DNA from: Vanilla planifolia
Taxonomy: Eukaryota; Streptophyta; Magnoliopsida; Asparagales; Orchidaceae
Direction: 5' to 3'
NCBI GenBank assembly: GCA_023846275.1
Contig: CM043868.1
Coordinates: forward strand, 1,445,153-1,509,152
DNA: 64,000 nucleotides
Shown here: in pieces, positions 47,344 through 59,339 of the stretch
Position numbering within the stretch: the first letter of the stretch is position 1
Layout of the letters: each line of letters starts with the position of its first letter
Translations under genes and position numbers: made by a program
Notes under the pieces: generated by a model
Database searches by the model: none
What the model was told of the DNA's origin: nothing
The model's input: the letters and a program-made list of their open reading frames with translations, nothing else

Positions 47344-47613
47344 CCTTATTAATTTTTTACCAATAAAATATTAGTTAATGATTTTAATTTGCAACCTCAA
47401 GTCCCACGGGTATTGTTAGATTTAAGAAAAGGATGGTGAAAGAAGTTAAGATTAATGTTCAGTTATCTTTATATGCTTATTTTATAATTTCATTTATGTT
47501 GCATTTTGCTAGCTGTTTTACCATCTCTTTTTTCCTAATCATCATCATTTTTTTTTGGGCATAAAAAATCAGGTTGTAATTTTAATTTGCTACCCTCGAG
47601 CCCACAGAGTGCT
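47297..47613. repeat. Diverged 115-bp direct repeat around the pseudogene start
   Basis: 47,297-47,412 and 47,499-47,613 share GTTGCATT-TTGCTAG-TGTT, ACCATC-TCTTTTT, TAATGATTTTAATTTGC(A/T)ACC and the AGCCCACGG/AGCCCACAG end. On the minus strand the repeat covers the leader and first codons of the pseudogene-like stretch: the second copy reads ATGATTAGGAAAAAAG. Confidence 0.7.
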
Positions 47614-47619
47614 TGCATG

Positions 47620-48750
47620 TAAGCGCCAAATTCATCTCCATGCTCGTCCGTGTGCATTTGCCAAGCAGTACTGTCAAAATTCAAAAACTCAATGTCTGTC
47701 CTTATGAGAGGACTTGAATTTGCATGGATTGCAGCAGGTTGCTGAAATTACCGGCCCCTGCCTTCCCTCCTTGTGATATGTGAAATCTGAGGGCAAGCCA
47801 TGTACCATGGGTTTGCTAGATTCTATTTTAACTAGACATTGAAAAACATTCATCTAAAAGCCATTCTAGTGCATCTGAATATGGTCTAGCCAAGCCTTTT
47901 ACTCTATAAGTTTGTACCAACATTAGCAGCAAATCCATTGCATCTGATTCTTGCAGATATGTTGAAGATTTTCTACTTTGGGCCTAGAACCAGCGTGAAT
48001 CAGGTAGTCTCGACATTGTTCAATACATTTTGCTATTTATAGGTATATTTTCTTTTCTGCTACCTTCTTTTGTATGAATAACAAAATAATGTATTCGTAT
48101 CATGTTTATTACTATTGGAACAAAATCTCAAAAATTGAAATTTTTGTATTGTTTTTTGTTTTCATTGCTGATGAAATCCTTGAGCTAAATCTCTTGGAGC
48201 ATTGCTGTTTGATTTTTAACTATCTGATGCAAGAAAAACACTTCATCTACATGACTTTTGGTCAATTTAGGTGTTGGTCTATTCCTCACTGCTGCATCTA
48301 CACCACATTAATCGGCATTGGACGTTTGAAACTGTTTTCCATTCATCAATTTTGTATCGGAGCATTCGATCTCTTTCCCCATTTAATCATTGTAATTTGT
48401 TAAATATGCATGTGCTTGGTGCAGTGTTCTGTGTGACACATGCATAGTACTTACCCCAAAGGCACCACTTTAACACATCTGAAAGATATGTTACAAAATT
48501 GATCTAACACGTTACCCTACTTATTTTCAATCTAGATTAATCCATTTGAGTCATGCAATTAATTTTTTTGTAATTTTTGTTTATTTTTTGAGCATTTGTC
48601 ACCTCTAGTAAAAATTCGAGTTCATACTTGAGGAATGGTAGAGCTAGGCTTTATGAAAGTTTGACTATTACTTGTGCATGATGAACTCAAATCTTGCAGA
48701 TGGTTTTTAGAAAAAAAGTAATGGATTTTAAAATTTAAATTTAACTGAAT
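47620..48750. other. No recognised gene
   Basis: The left part (47,620-47,780) is less AT-rich and could be the promoter side of the minus-strand pseudogene. The plus-strand frame at 48,074-48,403 (109 codons) is Phe/Tyr/Ile-rich with no known motif, and I do not support it as a gene. Confidence 0.4.
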
Positions 48751-50350
48751 TAAATTTTAAATTTGAATGTAAATCATTAAGATAAATCCCTGCATTTGGC
48801 ATTTTATTTAAATTATTCAAATTTAACATTGAGATTTCTCATGTTTTTTATTTTGGGGTTTGTTTTATTTAAAAGTTTGGTGGGTTTGAAAATTAGTTTT
48901 ATGTTTTGCTTGATCTTTTTTATTAGAATTTTTTATCTAGGAAAGGATTCTGTTTAAGGGATATTTTTGGTTTATAAATGTTCAGACTTTGCTGACTAAT
49001 GAAAGCTTCTAGTCGCCTCCAATGTAGATCTTGGAGAATGTGGGCATGTGACTTTCTTTTGTGTCTTCAACAATCCCGACATGTGACTCATGGTGGATGC
49101 CCTATTGTGTGACTTGATGGGTGATTTTATCTCCATTGCCATCTTCCTCTGCAACTTTCGTTCTTCATTGTGTCATTTGCTACTGCATGCTTCATCTCCA
49201 TTTATTGTTTTCAAAGCATGGCTTAGTGATGATTTGAGGAGCATATTCTAGCTCCATGTTGTCTTCTCCCTTTGTCTTCATGCACTGCCACCCTCTTGCA
49301 TTCTCTTCCGCTTCCTTTGAATGCTCTGTTGCGCTGTTTTGTGCCATCCACTTCCAATTGATTGCTGTCCATCCTTGTTACTTCTTGACGCTGAGACATC
49401 GTTGCCATTTCCTCTGTAATAGCCACTGTGACAGGCTCTGCATGTTCTTGCTACGATAGTGTTGTTGCTCAATGTGCAGTCTGTGGCCTCCTACCCGGCC
49501 AACCCACCCTCAATTCGTAGCCTGCATGTTTATTTCCTCCCCTGCCTCCCATGATTCCTATGTCTTGTTGGACGGCAAGTTGATCATTGTCTTTCTTATC
49601 TCCTGTCAATCCCAGGTGGCATTTCCTCGTTCACACATTGCGTGTTGGAGACAATGGTAATTTCGCCACTGCCAGAGTCTTGCTGTCATCATTACAATGC
49701 TACAATTGTAAAGGAAATCAAGAAGTTCATGCTTGAAGAGAAAAAAGATTGGTGAGTGCAAGAATAATCCATGAAAAAAAAAATGGAGAAAAATAATTGA
49801 GATTGCCATGGACTCTGAAGAAATCTTTTCTTTTCTTTTTCCAATCAAAACCTGTGGACAAGTTATTTTCAGACTTGATGCCAGACAAAAGCATCAATAT
49901 TGCATAGTTTTTTGTTTCAGGAAAAATGATAGAAATATAGTTGAATTTAAATTTTTATTCCTCAATTTGAATTTTTATTTTGGTTATTTAAATTTAATTT
50001 GGAGATTTATCATATTTGGTCTTTCTAGGGTTTGTAGTAGTTAAAAGATTGTTTGGTTCAAAATTTAGTTCTGTAATATGCTTGATCTTACCTGGAGGAG
50101 ATTTCAATTTGTGAAGAAATTCTATTTAGTGGTGTTTCAGTGTGTAAATATTCTAGCTTTGTTGTTTAATGAAAACTTTTACCTACCTCCAATGGAGACC
50201 TTTGGCATGTGGCTCATCCTTTTGATGTTGCGGCTCTGGTGATCCTTGCTTTGGTTGGATACCTAGTTGTGTGAAAATCGGTAATTTTGTCTCATTTGCT
50301 TCCATGCCTTTCACTCTGCTGCTTTCTTTCCCTGCAATGATATTTTCGTC
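48750..50350. repeat. Diverged direct repeat, copies near 48.75-49.19 and 49.92-50.35 kb
   Basis: The two copies are offset by about 1,172 bp. They share TGCTTGATCTT (48,907 and 50,079), a TTGTT-AATGAAA-CTT block, CGCCTCCAATG/TACCTCCAATG, GGCATGTG and a TGTGTGA-TT-GGTGATTTT region. The middle (49.2-49.9 kb) is less AT-rich and has several small frames in both strands, for example 49,256-49,459 and 49,606-49,848. None shows a known motif. A short non-autonomous LTR element is one reading, an old tandem duplication another. Confidence 0.55.
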
Positions 50351-51560
50351 CTTGTTCTCCTTCTTTTGCACTGTTAGATATTTCATGGGCTTGGACTTGG
50401 TGAAGCATGGACATCAATACAGAATTTTAAGGCATACTTTACTCAGAAAGTATGAGCAGCCCATTGGCTTATCTAGCCCATTATTTTTGCTGCTGGCCCA
50501 CAACAAACAATAATTTCCTATTTTCATCATTGAAAGGTGAAATTTTAGCACTGTTCCAATCAGTTTATTACGTTCATTTGTCTGTTGGTTTGACTACAAA
50601 TAAAGCTTAAATCACAGTGAAGTTTCACATAAAAAGAAAGTCATATAAGAACAAGTTGGATGAGATTGCCCTTTGAATGATGGAAGATATTCATTGTTGT
50701 GATTTGCCATGGGTGTAGTACAATGTTTTCATTATGAAGCCTGGTAGATTTCTGTTTGGTTCAATGCTAGGTTTCTTAATGAAATTATAACTCATCAATG
50801 GAGTTTTTATGTTCAACAATGTTTCATTTGCATTGTGGAACTAAAGTCGGTTCATTCATTTTACTTTATGAAGCATATTATTTTAATGGATGGAGTAGCC
50901 TTCTGTAATTTATTTTAGGGGAACAAATGTTGTGTTGGAGAAAACATAGTATTGATATTAGTCAATGCAGTTTATTCATGTAAAAAGGAAACCTGAACAA
51001 GCTTTTCCAACTTTAGTGGTCTGGTTCTTCCTTTGCTGCTTGAGTTGGCATTGTTCTTATAAGTGAGTAAGAGCTGTAATATTCCTCTCCATGCTTACTT
51101 CTGTGTGCATACATTTGGGCAATTCTAGTCTGTGGTAGTTAGTCATGCTCAACAAAGGAGTGAAGTATTATTTCCTTGTGCAAAGTTTTTGTTTTCTCTT
51201 GCTGCTTTAGCTCCATCTGATGTAATGAACGCACTAAGAAGAGTATCTAATTCATAGGTTGAACAGTCAAAAAGAATTTTCTAACCTATTGGTTAAAAGA
51301 CCTCGTGTCTCTACTATTGTGTTAGCTTCTTCATTATACTTAGTTTGGAACCTAAGAACTCTAACAGAGTCCTCATTTGTAAATGTTGTTTCCAAGAGAA
51401 ATAAGACCATGATCATCTTTGATTGATTCACCAAATTGTATTTTAAAGAGTTTGTGGTCATGAATTAACATGTTTGCCTTGGGTTCCTTCACTTGTATAA
51501 TACCTTAAGATGTTATCTTAAACATTTTTCACATTTTTTTAGTTGAACTTATTTGTCAAT
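50350..51560. other. No recognised gene
   Basis: No supported gene. The minus-strand frame 51,267-51,461 (64 codons) contains MIMVLFLLETTFTNEDSVRV and is not recognised. It might belong to the possible minus-strand LTR element to its right. Confidence 0.4.
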
Positions 51561-51862
51561 AAGCTAAAGTTTAAATGTATCATAGCTTTAACATCAAGTT
51601 GTAATCCCATAGGATTACATTTTGTAAAACATCAAGGAATAATTGCACCTTCAATCATTTTACAAGGTAATATATATCTATCACATATCATTTCCATAAT
51701 TCAATATCAGGTCTTTTAAGATGTTAGTCTTGTCTTATAGTAGTTATAATTTTGAGTTTTAACAAGCATTGCCAATTATGGATTGTTCCTTCATAAAGAG
51801 TTTCATTAGTTGTCATTGACTCCATTTAAGATGTAGAGCTTCTAGAGTTAGTTTTGATACCA
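51560..51862 (-). pseudogene. Possible PBS and gag start of a minus-strand LTR element
   Basis: On the minus strand TGGTATCAAAACTAACTC at 51,845-51,862 resembles the plant tRNA-Met PBS. It is followed at 51,825 by ATG and MESMTTNETLYEG, a start seen in many copia gag proteins (M-x-S-M-T-x-N-E). Reading breaks soon after, though LQLDV and similar pieces continue. The LTR would lie to the right, at about 51.87-52.8 kb. Confidence 0.4.
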
Positions 51863-51869
51863 CTTAATC

Positions 51870-54440
51870 GTTTGCTATGGCATTCCCAAGAGATAAATGA
51901 CAAGTGTTTAATTAGTACTTCCAATTTTTTTTTACTTGTTAGGGAATTAATTAAATTGCATTAGTGAGCAAATAAAAAAATGTAAAAGAAATAATGAATT
52001 ACTTATTATAGTATTATTGAATGGTTACCATAGATGTAAGATTTATTAAAATTTAAAGATAGATGAATTTAAATAAATTGTTTGCCCGAGTAAAGTTTAA
52101 TTGAATTGTAGTTACTAACCTCAAAGTATGCAAGTTGATCATGGAAAGCTAGGGTACTTGTGAGATTTCTCTAAGTCTTAATTTTAGTGAAAAGTCTTGA
52201 TCTAGAAAATTTGAAGATTTGTAAGTCTTAACATTAGTCTACTCAAACTATAGATCACGATTGATATCCTTCTACTTCAGGTCCCTTGAAAAGGTTGGCT
52301 TCACATTGATGAAGATCTGTCGAGAGTAGTATTGAAGAAAGAATGTGCAAAATTAATATGAAATTTAGAAGAATATTATTCAAATAGATTTGTAATGAGA
52401 AGTTGAATGCTCTTACAATGAAAGAGATTGAATCAAGAGATCCAAATAGAAATTTTACTAACTAATACAACATGAAAAAGAGAGAGTAGATGTGAGAAAA
52501 AAAACAATGATTAGGTAGAAAACCTAATAATGATCTCTCCAATTAGTTAAGTTTTAAAAGAAAATAAACTTTCAATATGGTATAGTCTCCCCAATACTTG
52601 AAAATGTTGACCTGCTTGATCAAATCAACAAAGGTACATTGGTAGAATATAGGTACCAATCTAGCATCATGCTAAACTAAGGTTAATTTGGTTTGACTCA
52701 TCATGGGAACTCAATCATGAAATTAGATTCCTTTAGGAGACAACTTACTCCCTACATGCGATTTCCTTTAGCAAAGGATGATCAGTAGCTCAACAATTGA
52801 ATCATCTATGTGATTTCCTTCTTTTAGAAAAGATAAGGATGATCACTAGAACGAATAATTGAATCCTTTAAAACTTGGAAGAGACTTGCAGCCTCATATT
52901 CAAAAAACCATGTCATGATTTTCTTGAGGAATTGTCTTTTTGGTTATCATGTAGAAAACTTCGTCAAGAGCTTGAAATCTTAGATATATCATATTGGACT
53001 CTAGATGCTCCAAGTTGTTTTTTGCATTGGTTTTTGGATTCTTTTATATGTTTATGGTATGTTTCAAGGATCAATCAAAAATAGTTCCAAATCGTTGGTT
53101 TATGTTGATGTTCTCGCACAACTTTTTTTGAGCGCGTTTCAAGTCATGTTCTTCTATGATTGGTCGATTGATTTGAAATTGGCTAACTAAGGGCCAAATT
53201 GGTCCACTTCTTGAGCTTGAGAAATAAAAAGATATGATTGTATTTGGATAAAATATTTTCAACTTTTAGTCTCATGTGCATGATTAGAACTTAGATTTTT
53301 GTCAAATTAGTCCATTGACCACTTAAATTTGAGGAGTATGCACATTACATTTAGCTAAATTTAATTTTTGACAAATAAATCGCTTCCTATAGTGTATATG
53401 GAATCTTGACCTTGATGTCATCTTTAGAACTTGAAATTGGTTGAACAACAAATGTCATTGGATCCATCTATATGCAAACTCGAAGGTCGTTTGATTAATG
53501 TGTTGTTATGGGACGATTTCAACAAGACCAATATTTGACTTCATTACAAATTTATTAGTGAGATTAACCTGTCCTTTATATGAAATTTGTCGAACTTTGT
53601 AGGAGGGTTTATAGTGTCAAAGATCACTCATTGTGCTCATGGGTTATTCTCACACCAAGGAGGTGAAGAATTGAGTAGGTCATTGACTGTTGCTCAGGTG
53701 CTGCACTCCATGGTATCCACAACTAGGTCAGTGAAAGATGGCAATGTTAGTCTAGTGCATGCAACACGTAGAGAACAAAGTAGTTGGCAAGGAGAATTGG
53801 AGATACAAGGGTGGTTTGTGTGCTGGCACTTGGAGGCGAGTGTTGTTGCAAAGCCCTTACATGCTTAAAGCAAATAGAGGTGAGCATGGTTGGGCATTGT
53901 CCAATCTACAAATTCTGTAGTGTTGTGTGCATGGGCAGCCCAATTAGTTGCAGTCAACAAGTTGATGACCCTTTTTGTGGTTGATGAGTTAATGACGCTT
54001 TTGCAGTTAACGGGTTGATGGTACATAAACCTGTTAGATCCATGTAGGGGAGAGGCTTCGCTTATTGGCTCAAGAAAAACAATTTTATGGGTGTTATTAT
54101 GACAGATTCAGAGGCAAATCCTCCTTATTCTCACTCTTGATTGGAGTCCCCTTTTAGAATTATCAAGGCTTAGTGAGACCGTTTGACTGAATTATTAGTA
54201 GTGTTTAATAAAGTAATATATTCTTAATTATAATGACTTGCTTGAGACAATAGGACCTACGAGGGATGTGGACAAGCTGTTGGGATGACAATGGAACTTC
54301 AATGTGGCACTTGTCAAAAAGTTTAGAGAAATCATCCTTTTGGTGATAACTTGCTTGGTTTTGAGGTGGTAAGGTATCCTATTTGCGAAAGCAATTTATG
54401 GTGGTGTTGGTTATCCTTTGATAAAACCTAGTTTGCTCTT
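51870..54440. other. No recognised gene, possible LTR on the left
   Basis: The part 51.87-52.8 kb has words such as AATGATTAGGTAGAAAACCTAATAATG (52,507-52,533) often found in plant copia LTRs. No partner copy is present. The frames at 52,875-53,084, 53,587-53,868 and 53,784-53,984 have no known motif. From about 53.5 kb the sequence becomes less AT-rich, leading into the third LINE. Confidence 0.35.
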
Positions 54441-55620
54441 ATTTATTATCGATGTTAATTAGGACTATCATATCACAAGAGTGATGTTTGGGGTAGCTTG
54501 TTTGGCACACTGTCAGGAGAAGCTTAGAGGATAGTTGGAGGTACCTTCAATTGAATACTTAATCAAGTGAGGTGGTAGGCCCCTCTCAGCAAGAGTTCTT
54601 GTATTTCATCACCTAGTTAGACCTTTAGGATCAACGAATTTACTATATTTGGCATCTCGGAGAAGAATGTTTCGTATTACAAGCAATGGGAGTTTTGTGA
54701 GTTGGGCTTGAGAAGCAGGAGCTGTTTCCACATAGATGGCTTGTGGTCAACTATAACACTTGCCTTGCTTGAATAGACTTGGTGATGACAGTTGGCCAGG
54801 TTGCTATCTTAGGGTGACAGGCTAACATTCTTTCATTGGATCATCACCAACAAGAGGGTGAAATGTATACCAGGTTTTTAGGATTTCGATAGGGGGTTGG
54901 TGACAAGAATAAATTGTGCTCTCATTTGGACCACTTGTCGATGAGGTAGTACCCTTCTATTGCTTTGTGACTCTTTAGGGACCTTTTGGTCCTAAGGGCT
55001 GTGAAATCCCTTTCCAAAGTGGACTTGACCTCATCAATACTTGATGCTTGTTATTTTTGGGGTCAAATATTTATTCTGTGGGCATTGGTAGGTCATTAAG
55101 GACGATATTGTTAGAGCTATCTTACATTTCTCCCATTTTGGGTTAGTGTTGTGTAGATAGAAGGGCTAAGTAGTTGTTATGATTCTGAAGGTCTAGTGGA
55201 CTATTCGGTTTTATTTTGTCAATCTTCTCATAGTAACCAACATGGTTTTATTTTGTCAATCGTCTCATAGTAACCAACAAGGTGATGACAAAAGTCTTGA
55301 TCAGTAGAATGCAGAGCGCTTTGGGTCCATTGATTGGCAGAGTAGGTGGTCTTCTGGGCTGGCATATTGTTGACAATTGCACGCTGGCTTAAAAGATCAT
55401 GAACAAGCTTTCTATATCATGGTCTACCATTGATGGAACTACTTTGTTATCATGCCTCGGCTCTTTGAGCTCCCAAAGAGGTGTTACTAGCCTCTTACCT
55501 GCATCTATAAACCCGAAGTTGCCTCACCTATTTTTTTTTTCAATGTGATCAAATAAGAATGGATTGAGGCATCTTGTATATTCAGATGGCAGTGCTCTTT
55601 TGATTCTCTACTTTGAACTG
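54440..55620 (+). mobile_element. Third degenerate LINE (L1-type)
   Basis: The plus strand at about 54,488-54,570 reads GSLFGTLSGEA, a stop, then RIVGGTFN and, after another stop, ILNQVRW. This matches the G-G-D-F-N-x-I-L endonuclease motif with Asp replaced by Thr. At about 55,260-55,395 it reads VTNKVMTKVLISRMQSALGP, then GWHIVDNCTLA and KIMNKLS. These fit the RT segment K-V-L-x-x-R-L-x-x-x-L and the G-R-x-I-x-D-N-x-L-x-A-x-E motif. The interval between them holds stops in every frame. It has no obvious relation to the two other LINEs in sequence detail. It is GC-richer than the other elements. Confidence 0.6.
55207..55280. repeat. 37-bp tandem duplication
   Basis: Units 55,207-55,243 and 55,244-55,280 begin GGTTTTATTTTGTCAATC and end CATAGTAACCAACA. 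They differ at only two or three bases. The duplication sits just before the LINE RT motif. Confidence 0.9.
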
Positions 55621-55839
55621 TTGTCCCTCTCGATTGAGCTAAGTATGATCATTGGACTTGTCTTTTCAATTTGTCTATGACCCTAAAGTCCTTGAAGTTC
55701 ACTTGCAGAGGCACGCATCTTGTTTTTAGCGTATCTTAACCCTCCAATTGTACAACTTATCTGCTCTAAAGGATTCGCCCATTTTTTTATCTAGTAAAAT
55801 CGGCCTTTAACAGTTTTCTAATTTCTATTCTAATGTGTC

Positions 55840-56650
55840 AGGACTTCAATGATTTAAGAAATGTTCTACCCAAATTTTCTTTGGATTCTAAGCTCAAGCA
55901 TTTGGTTCTTGGTTTGAATTGGCGACCGCAGAAGTATGATCATTATATGAACTATGATTCTGTATAGTGCTAAAAGAGCGCTATACATTAGGCAAAAAGT
56001 AGTAGGCTTAAAATGCTTACAATGATAATGGGCCAAGTCGTCAAGAACAAATGAACATGTCTCGACTTTTCGACTGTATTTTTGGATAATAGTTCATTCT
56101 TTTAGGTTTCGCTAACAGGATGGCAGATTCCTGGTCAAGCTGCTTACGTTGCCCCTTCTATGAAATTCATGTGGAAAGCAGGTCTCCATACTGAAGGCAA
56201 ATGCCTTTTGTATTTCTGCCGACAAACGAGTTGTTTTGGTATTTGTTTTGATGTATTCATCTAAGCCGTCTAAAAAATTTAAAAAGATTCATAAATATTG
56301 GTAGATCAGGAAACCATGCTTTAGGATTCTGAGTATCATTAGGTGGCTTAAATTGGATGGAAATGTTCAGGAGGAGACGCCCCTTGGTTCAACGTATGAT
56401 TTTATAGGGTAATTGATTGTGTAATTGGGATAATAACATCAATTTTATTTAAAAATTGTCACTGTTTGAAGGGCCTTCTACCAACGGTGAAGTTGATTCA
56501 TTTCAAGCTCCCAAGTACTCTCAACCACTTGATCAGAGGGAATTAAGTAGTTTTGATTGTGCATTTTGGAATCAAACACAATCCTTCAACCGCTGTCATC
56601 AAGCCTGAGCCAAGAAGCGTTCCTATTCGAGCTCCATTTCAGCACTGAAG
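55840..56650 (+). pseudogene. Short coding-like fragments, unrecognised
   Basis: Three stretches on the plus strand have coding-like composition. The one at about 55,836-55,967 starts CQDFNDLRNVLPKFSLDSKL, then HLVLGLNWRPQKYDHYMNYD. The second, after a CTTTTAG acceptor-like site at 56,106, reads VSLTGWQIPGQAAYVAPSMK and WKAGLHTEGKCLLYFC. The third, near 56,468-56,640, has GPSTNGEVDSFQAPKYSQPL, DQRELSSFDCAFWNQTQSFN and RCHQA before a stop. I do not recognise the product. They may be exons of a broken gene or unrelated remnants. Confidence 0.3.
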
Positions 56651-56659
56651 AAATCAAAT

Positions 56660-57900
56660 AAAGACTAGTAATTATATTTTTAGTTTGATTTAATATTGTC
56701 TAGGCTATTTTTTTTAATACTAAGTCCAGGTCCTTACTTCAGGGTATCTCAATTTCTAGTCTAATAATAATATTTAACGACAAATCTTAAAAATTTTAAG
56801 ATTATTATATTATTCAGTCAAATGCCCTTATGAAGGTAATTTATCTTGATCGTTTTTAAAAATATCATCAAAAGATAAATAGTTTTTTTAATTTTTTTAA
56901 TTATTCATTGAGACCTAATTTATTAACCACAAGAAAATAGTAATAGCGATCATCATCCATAATTGATAAAAAATAATGCGAAGGATATCTCATCAGCTCA
57001 TCTAAAGTTACCTAATAATCTCATGAATGCAAAAATTAGTTGTGTAATTTGTGGACTTGAAAACGTATTATATTTTGTAGTGAACCAAAAGAGAAAAAAA
57101 TATAAATCAAATAATGCAATTTGAATGAGCACAATTTTTCCATAATTGTGGATAATATTAAGCACAATTATAGGAGAGTCATCTTCCAAATAAACTTTAA
57201 AGTATGTATTGATGAATGGGATAGATTTTTGTTATAAGATAATGTGAGATAAGTAGAATCATATGATGAAGAAAGCAAATATTATATGAATGAGATGATA
57301 TCTGTTTATTGTATATATTTTATGTTGATATATATAATAAATATTATATTTGGTAGAAATGCTTTGTAATAGAATAGACTCCATGCACCCAAATCTTCAA
57401 ATTAAGGAGGTTGTTAGCGTCTATAAAGATGAAAGTTAGGAAGAGTATCTTTGAATGGTGTGAGATCAATTAATATAAAAAGAGGTGTATAACTATTATT
57501 ATAGCAAATAGAAATGTAAAAGATTTTTAGAAGGATTGATTAATAGAGTAGTTTGTAAATTGCATCTCTCTTTGTTTTTATTGATATTGTAGGCCTTATA
57601 CTAGTAAATGATTAGTTTGTTGAATGGGATGGAGATGTTATTTGATAGTATAATATGTTAATAAAATAGAAGGTTCTCTCTATTAGTACTAGTTTTAGAA
57701 GGTGCTATAGGTCATTAGTGGCTAGATAGTAAAGGAAAAAAATTGAAGGTAAATCAAGCCTTGAAATATCCTAGAGAGATTTTTTGCAAAGCTTTTCATG
57801 AGTGGTATCTTGTCACTTTTGTGAGATAAAATTTATGGTAAACTAGGAAGATTGAGCCAAAGGGGTGGGCTTGTCTATAGTTGAATATGAATATGATATT
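56660..57900. other. AT-rich DNA, possible gag flank
   Basis: No recognised gene. The right half may hold the decayed LTR, leader and gag N-terminus of the Ty3/gypsy element that becomes readable from about 58.0 kb. No LTR pair was found. Confidence 0.4.
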
Positions 57901-58192
57901 TAGTGAGATGTGTGTCAAAAATGGTGGCATCTAAGGAGCAGAGATGTAACATTTTAAGGAATGAGCTATGTAATTTTATTAGAATTATCATGGATCCAAT
58001 AAAAAGTTCTACTTATAGAGAATTGGTTGAATGAGATCCTTATATCTATACCAAAATTAAAGGGAAATTTAAGAAACAAATCACTATTAACACAAACCCA
58101 AAGTTCAACTCTACTTGTTAGTTAAGGAGTCGGACAAAAATCAAGATATAGGATCTATAGAACTTGGTAATAGAAGGAAATGACAAATTTAA

Positions 58193-58545
58193 TGCTTTAA
58201 ATGTTAAGAGTTGCGCCACATTGTCAAGTTTTAACCAAAGAAGATTGAAGGAGCAATAAGAGGAGATAATGCTAGTAGCATGATGCAAAATTGATTGGGT
58301 TTTAGGTAGTAGGTCTCAATCACATTGTTTTTATTTCATATGGTAGAGACTGAGGACAAATCTTATAACGTTCATCACAGGCATAACCAAGGATTCACGC
58401 AATCGCCCATAAGGGAAGCACTTATGTCACATGATGTTATAAAATGTACATTATCAATATAAAATATATCTATTGTTGTATTATTTAATTGTAGTGCATT
58501 GCATTCACTTATTTTTAATGAAGTGATTTTAAAACTAATAGTGGA
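58193..58545 (+). pseudogene. Gag zinc knuckle and protease remnant
   Basis: The codons at 58,193-58,234 read CFKC, a stop, ELRHIVKF, a stop. The spacing fits a C-x2-C-x4-H-x4-C knuckle whose last Cys is now a stop. It continues PKKIEGAIRGD. At about 58,470-58,530 the translation is SIVVLFNCSALHSLIFNEVI, matching the family's V-L-F-D-S-G-A-T-H-S-F motif with D-S-G changed to N-C-S. The protease is inactive. Confidence 0.75.
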
Positions 58546-58679
58546 ACAATACTCCATAATGAACTCTTTTATAGTTATCTACAATAGAGGAGATAAAATT
58601 AGACAAGTACATTGAAGATATTAAAATTAATAGACAATCTTTTAAAAACTATGCTCAAAACTAGCTAGAATTTCTATAA

Positions 58680-59330
58680 TTTGTTGTACTATCTTTTGGT
58701 TTGACCAATACTCTAGATGTTTTATTGACTCGATAAGAAAAATATTTAGGTAATGACTTGATTAATTTGTTTTTTTTTGTCTATAGATGATATGTTGATT
58801 TACTTACAAAAAGATGGGGGCAAGAAACATTTTTAAATTTGGTGTTAAAAAAGTTGATAGGCACCACTCATAGGAATGCTTTTTCAAATATATCTTTTGG
58901 TTTTACAATGTTCTTTTCTAGGAAAAGCGATAAGTGAAGAGGAAATTTTGGTTGATTTTTAGAATGAGGCTACTGTTATTAAATTTCTTAGGCCAACCAA
59001 TATTTTTAGAATAAGTAGTTTTTTTTTGTTAGGTTGGGCTTTATAAAAAATTTGTCGAGGTTTTTTGCAATGTGTCATACCTTTAACGAGGCTTACATAG
59101 AAGATAGTTCTATTTGATTGGGATTTAAAATGTGAAAGGAGCATTTAAATTTAAAAGAAAAAGTTGATTTTTGCACCATTATTGACTTTAAGTAAAAACG
59201 ATGTTAAATTTTTATTATATAATTATGCTTCACTTTACAAATTGTGATTATATTGAAGTCATACGGGTAGACAAAGACAGTTAATGAAATTAGCACACTT
59301 ATTGTCTATTAGGATTACTTATTTTTATTA
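58680..59330 (+). pseudogene. Gypsy RT and RNase H remnant
   Basis: The plus strand reads FVVLSFGLTNTLDVLLTR (the M-P-F-G-L-x-N-A motif), then a degraded palm with YVDLL in place of the D-D box. A frame-shifted run gives LGFIKNLSRFFAMC, matching the Y-R-R-F-x-x-x-F-S-x-x-A-x-P block, and LNLKEKVDFCTI. RNase H follows with NYASLYKL, where the family has D-A-S-x-x-G-L, and a register-shifted GRQRQLMKLAH. All parts are broken. Confidence 0.72.
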
Positions 59331-59339
59331 AGTTACTAA

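Noticed and set aside
48074-48403. 109-codon plus-strand frame
   Set aside because: Aromatic-rich, no motif, and no sign of gene structure around it.
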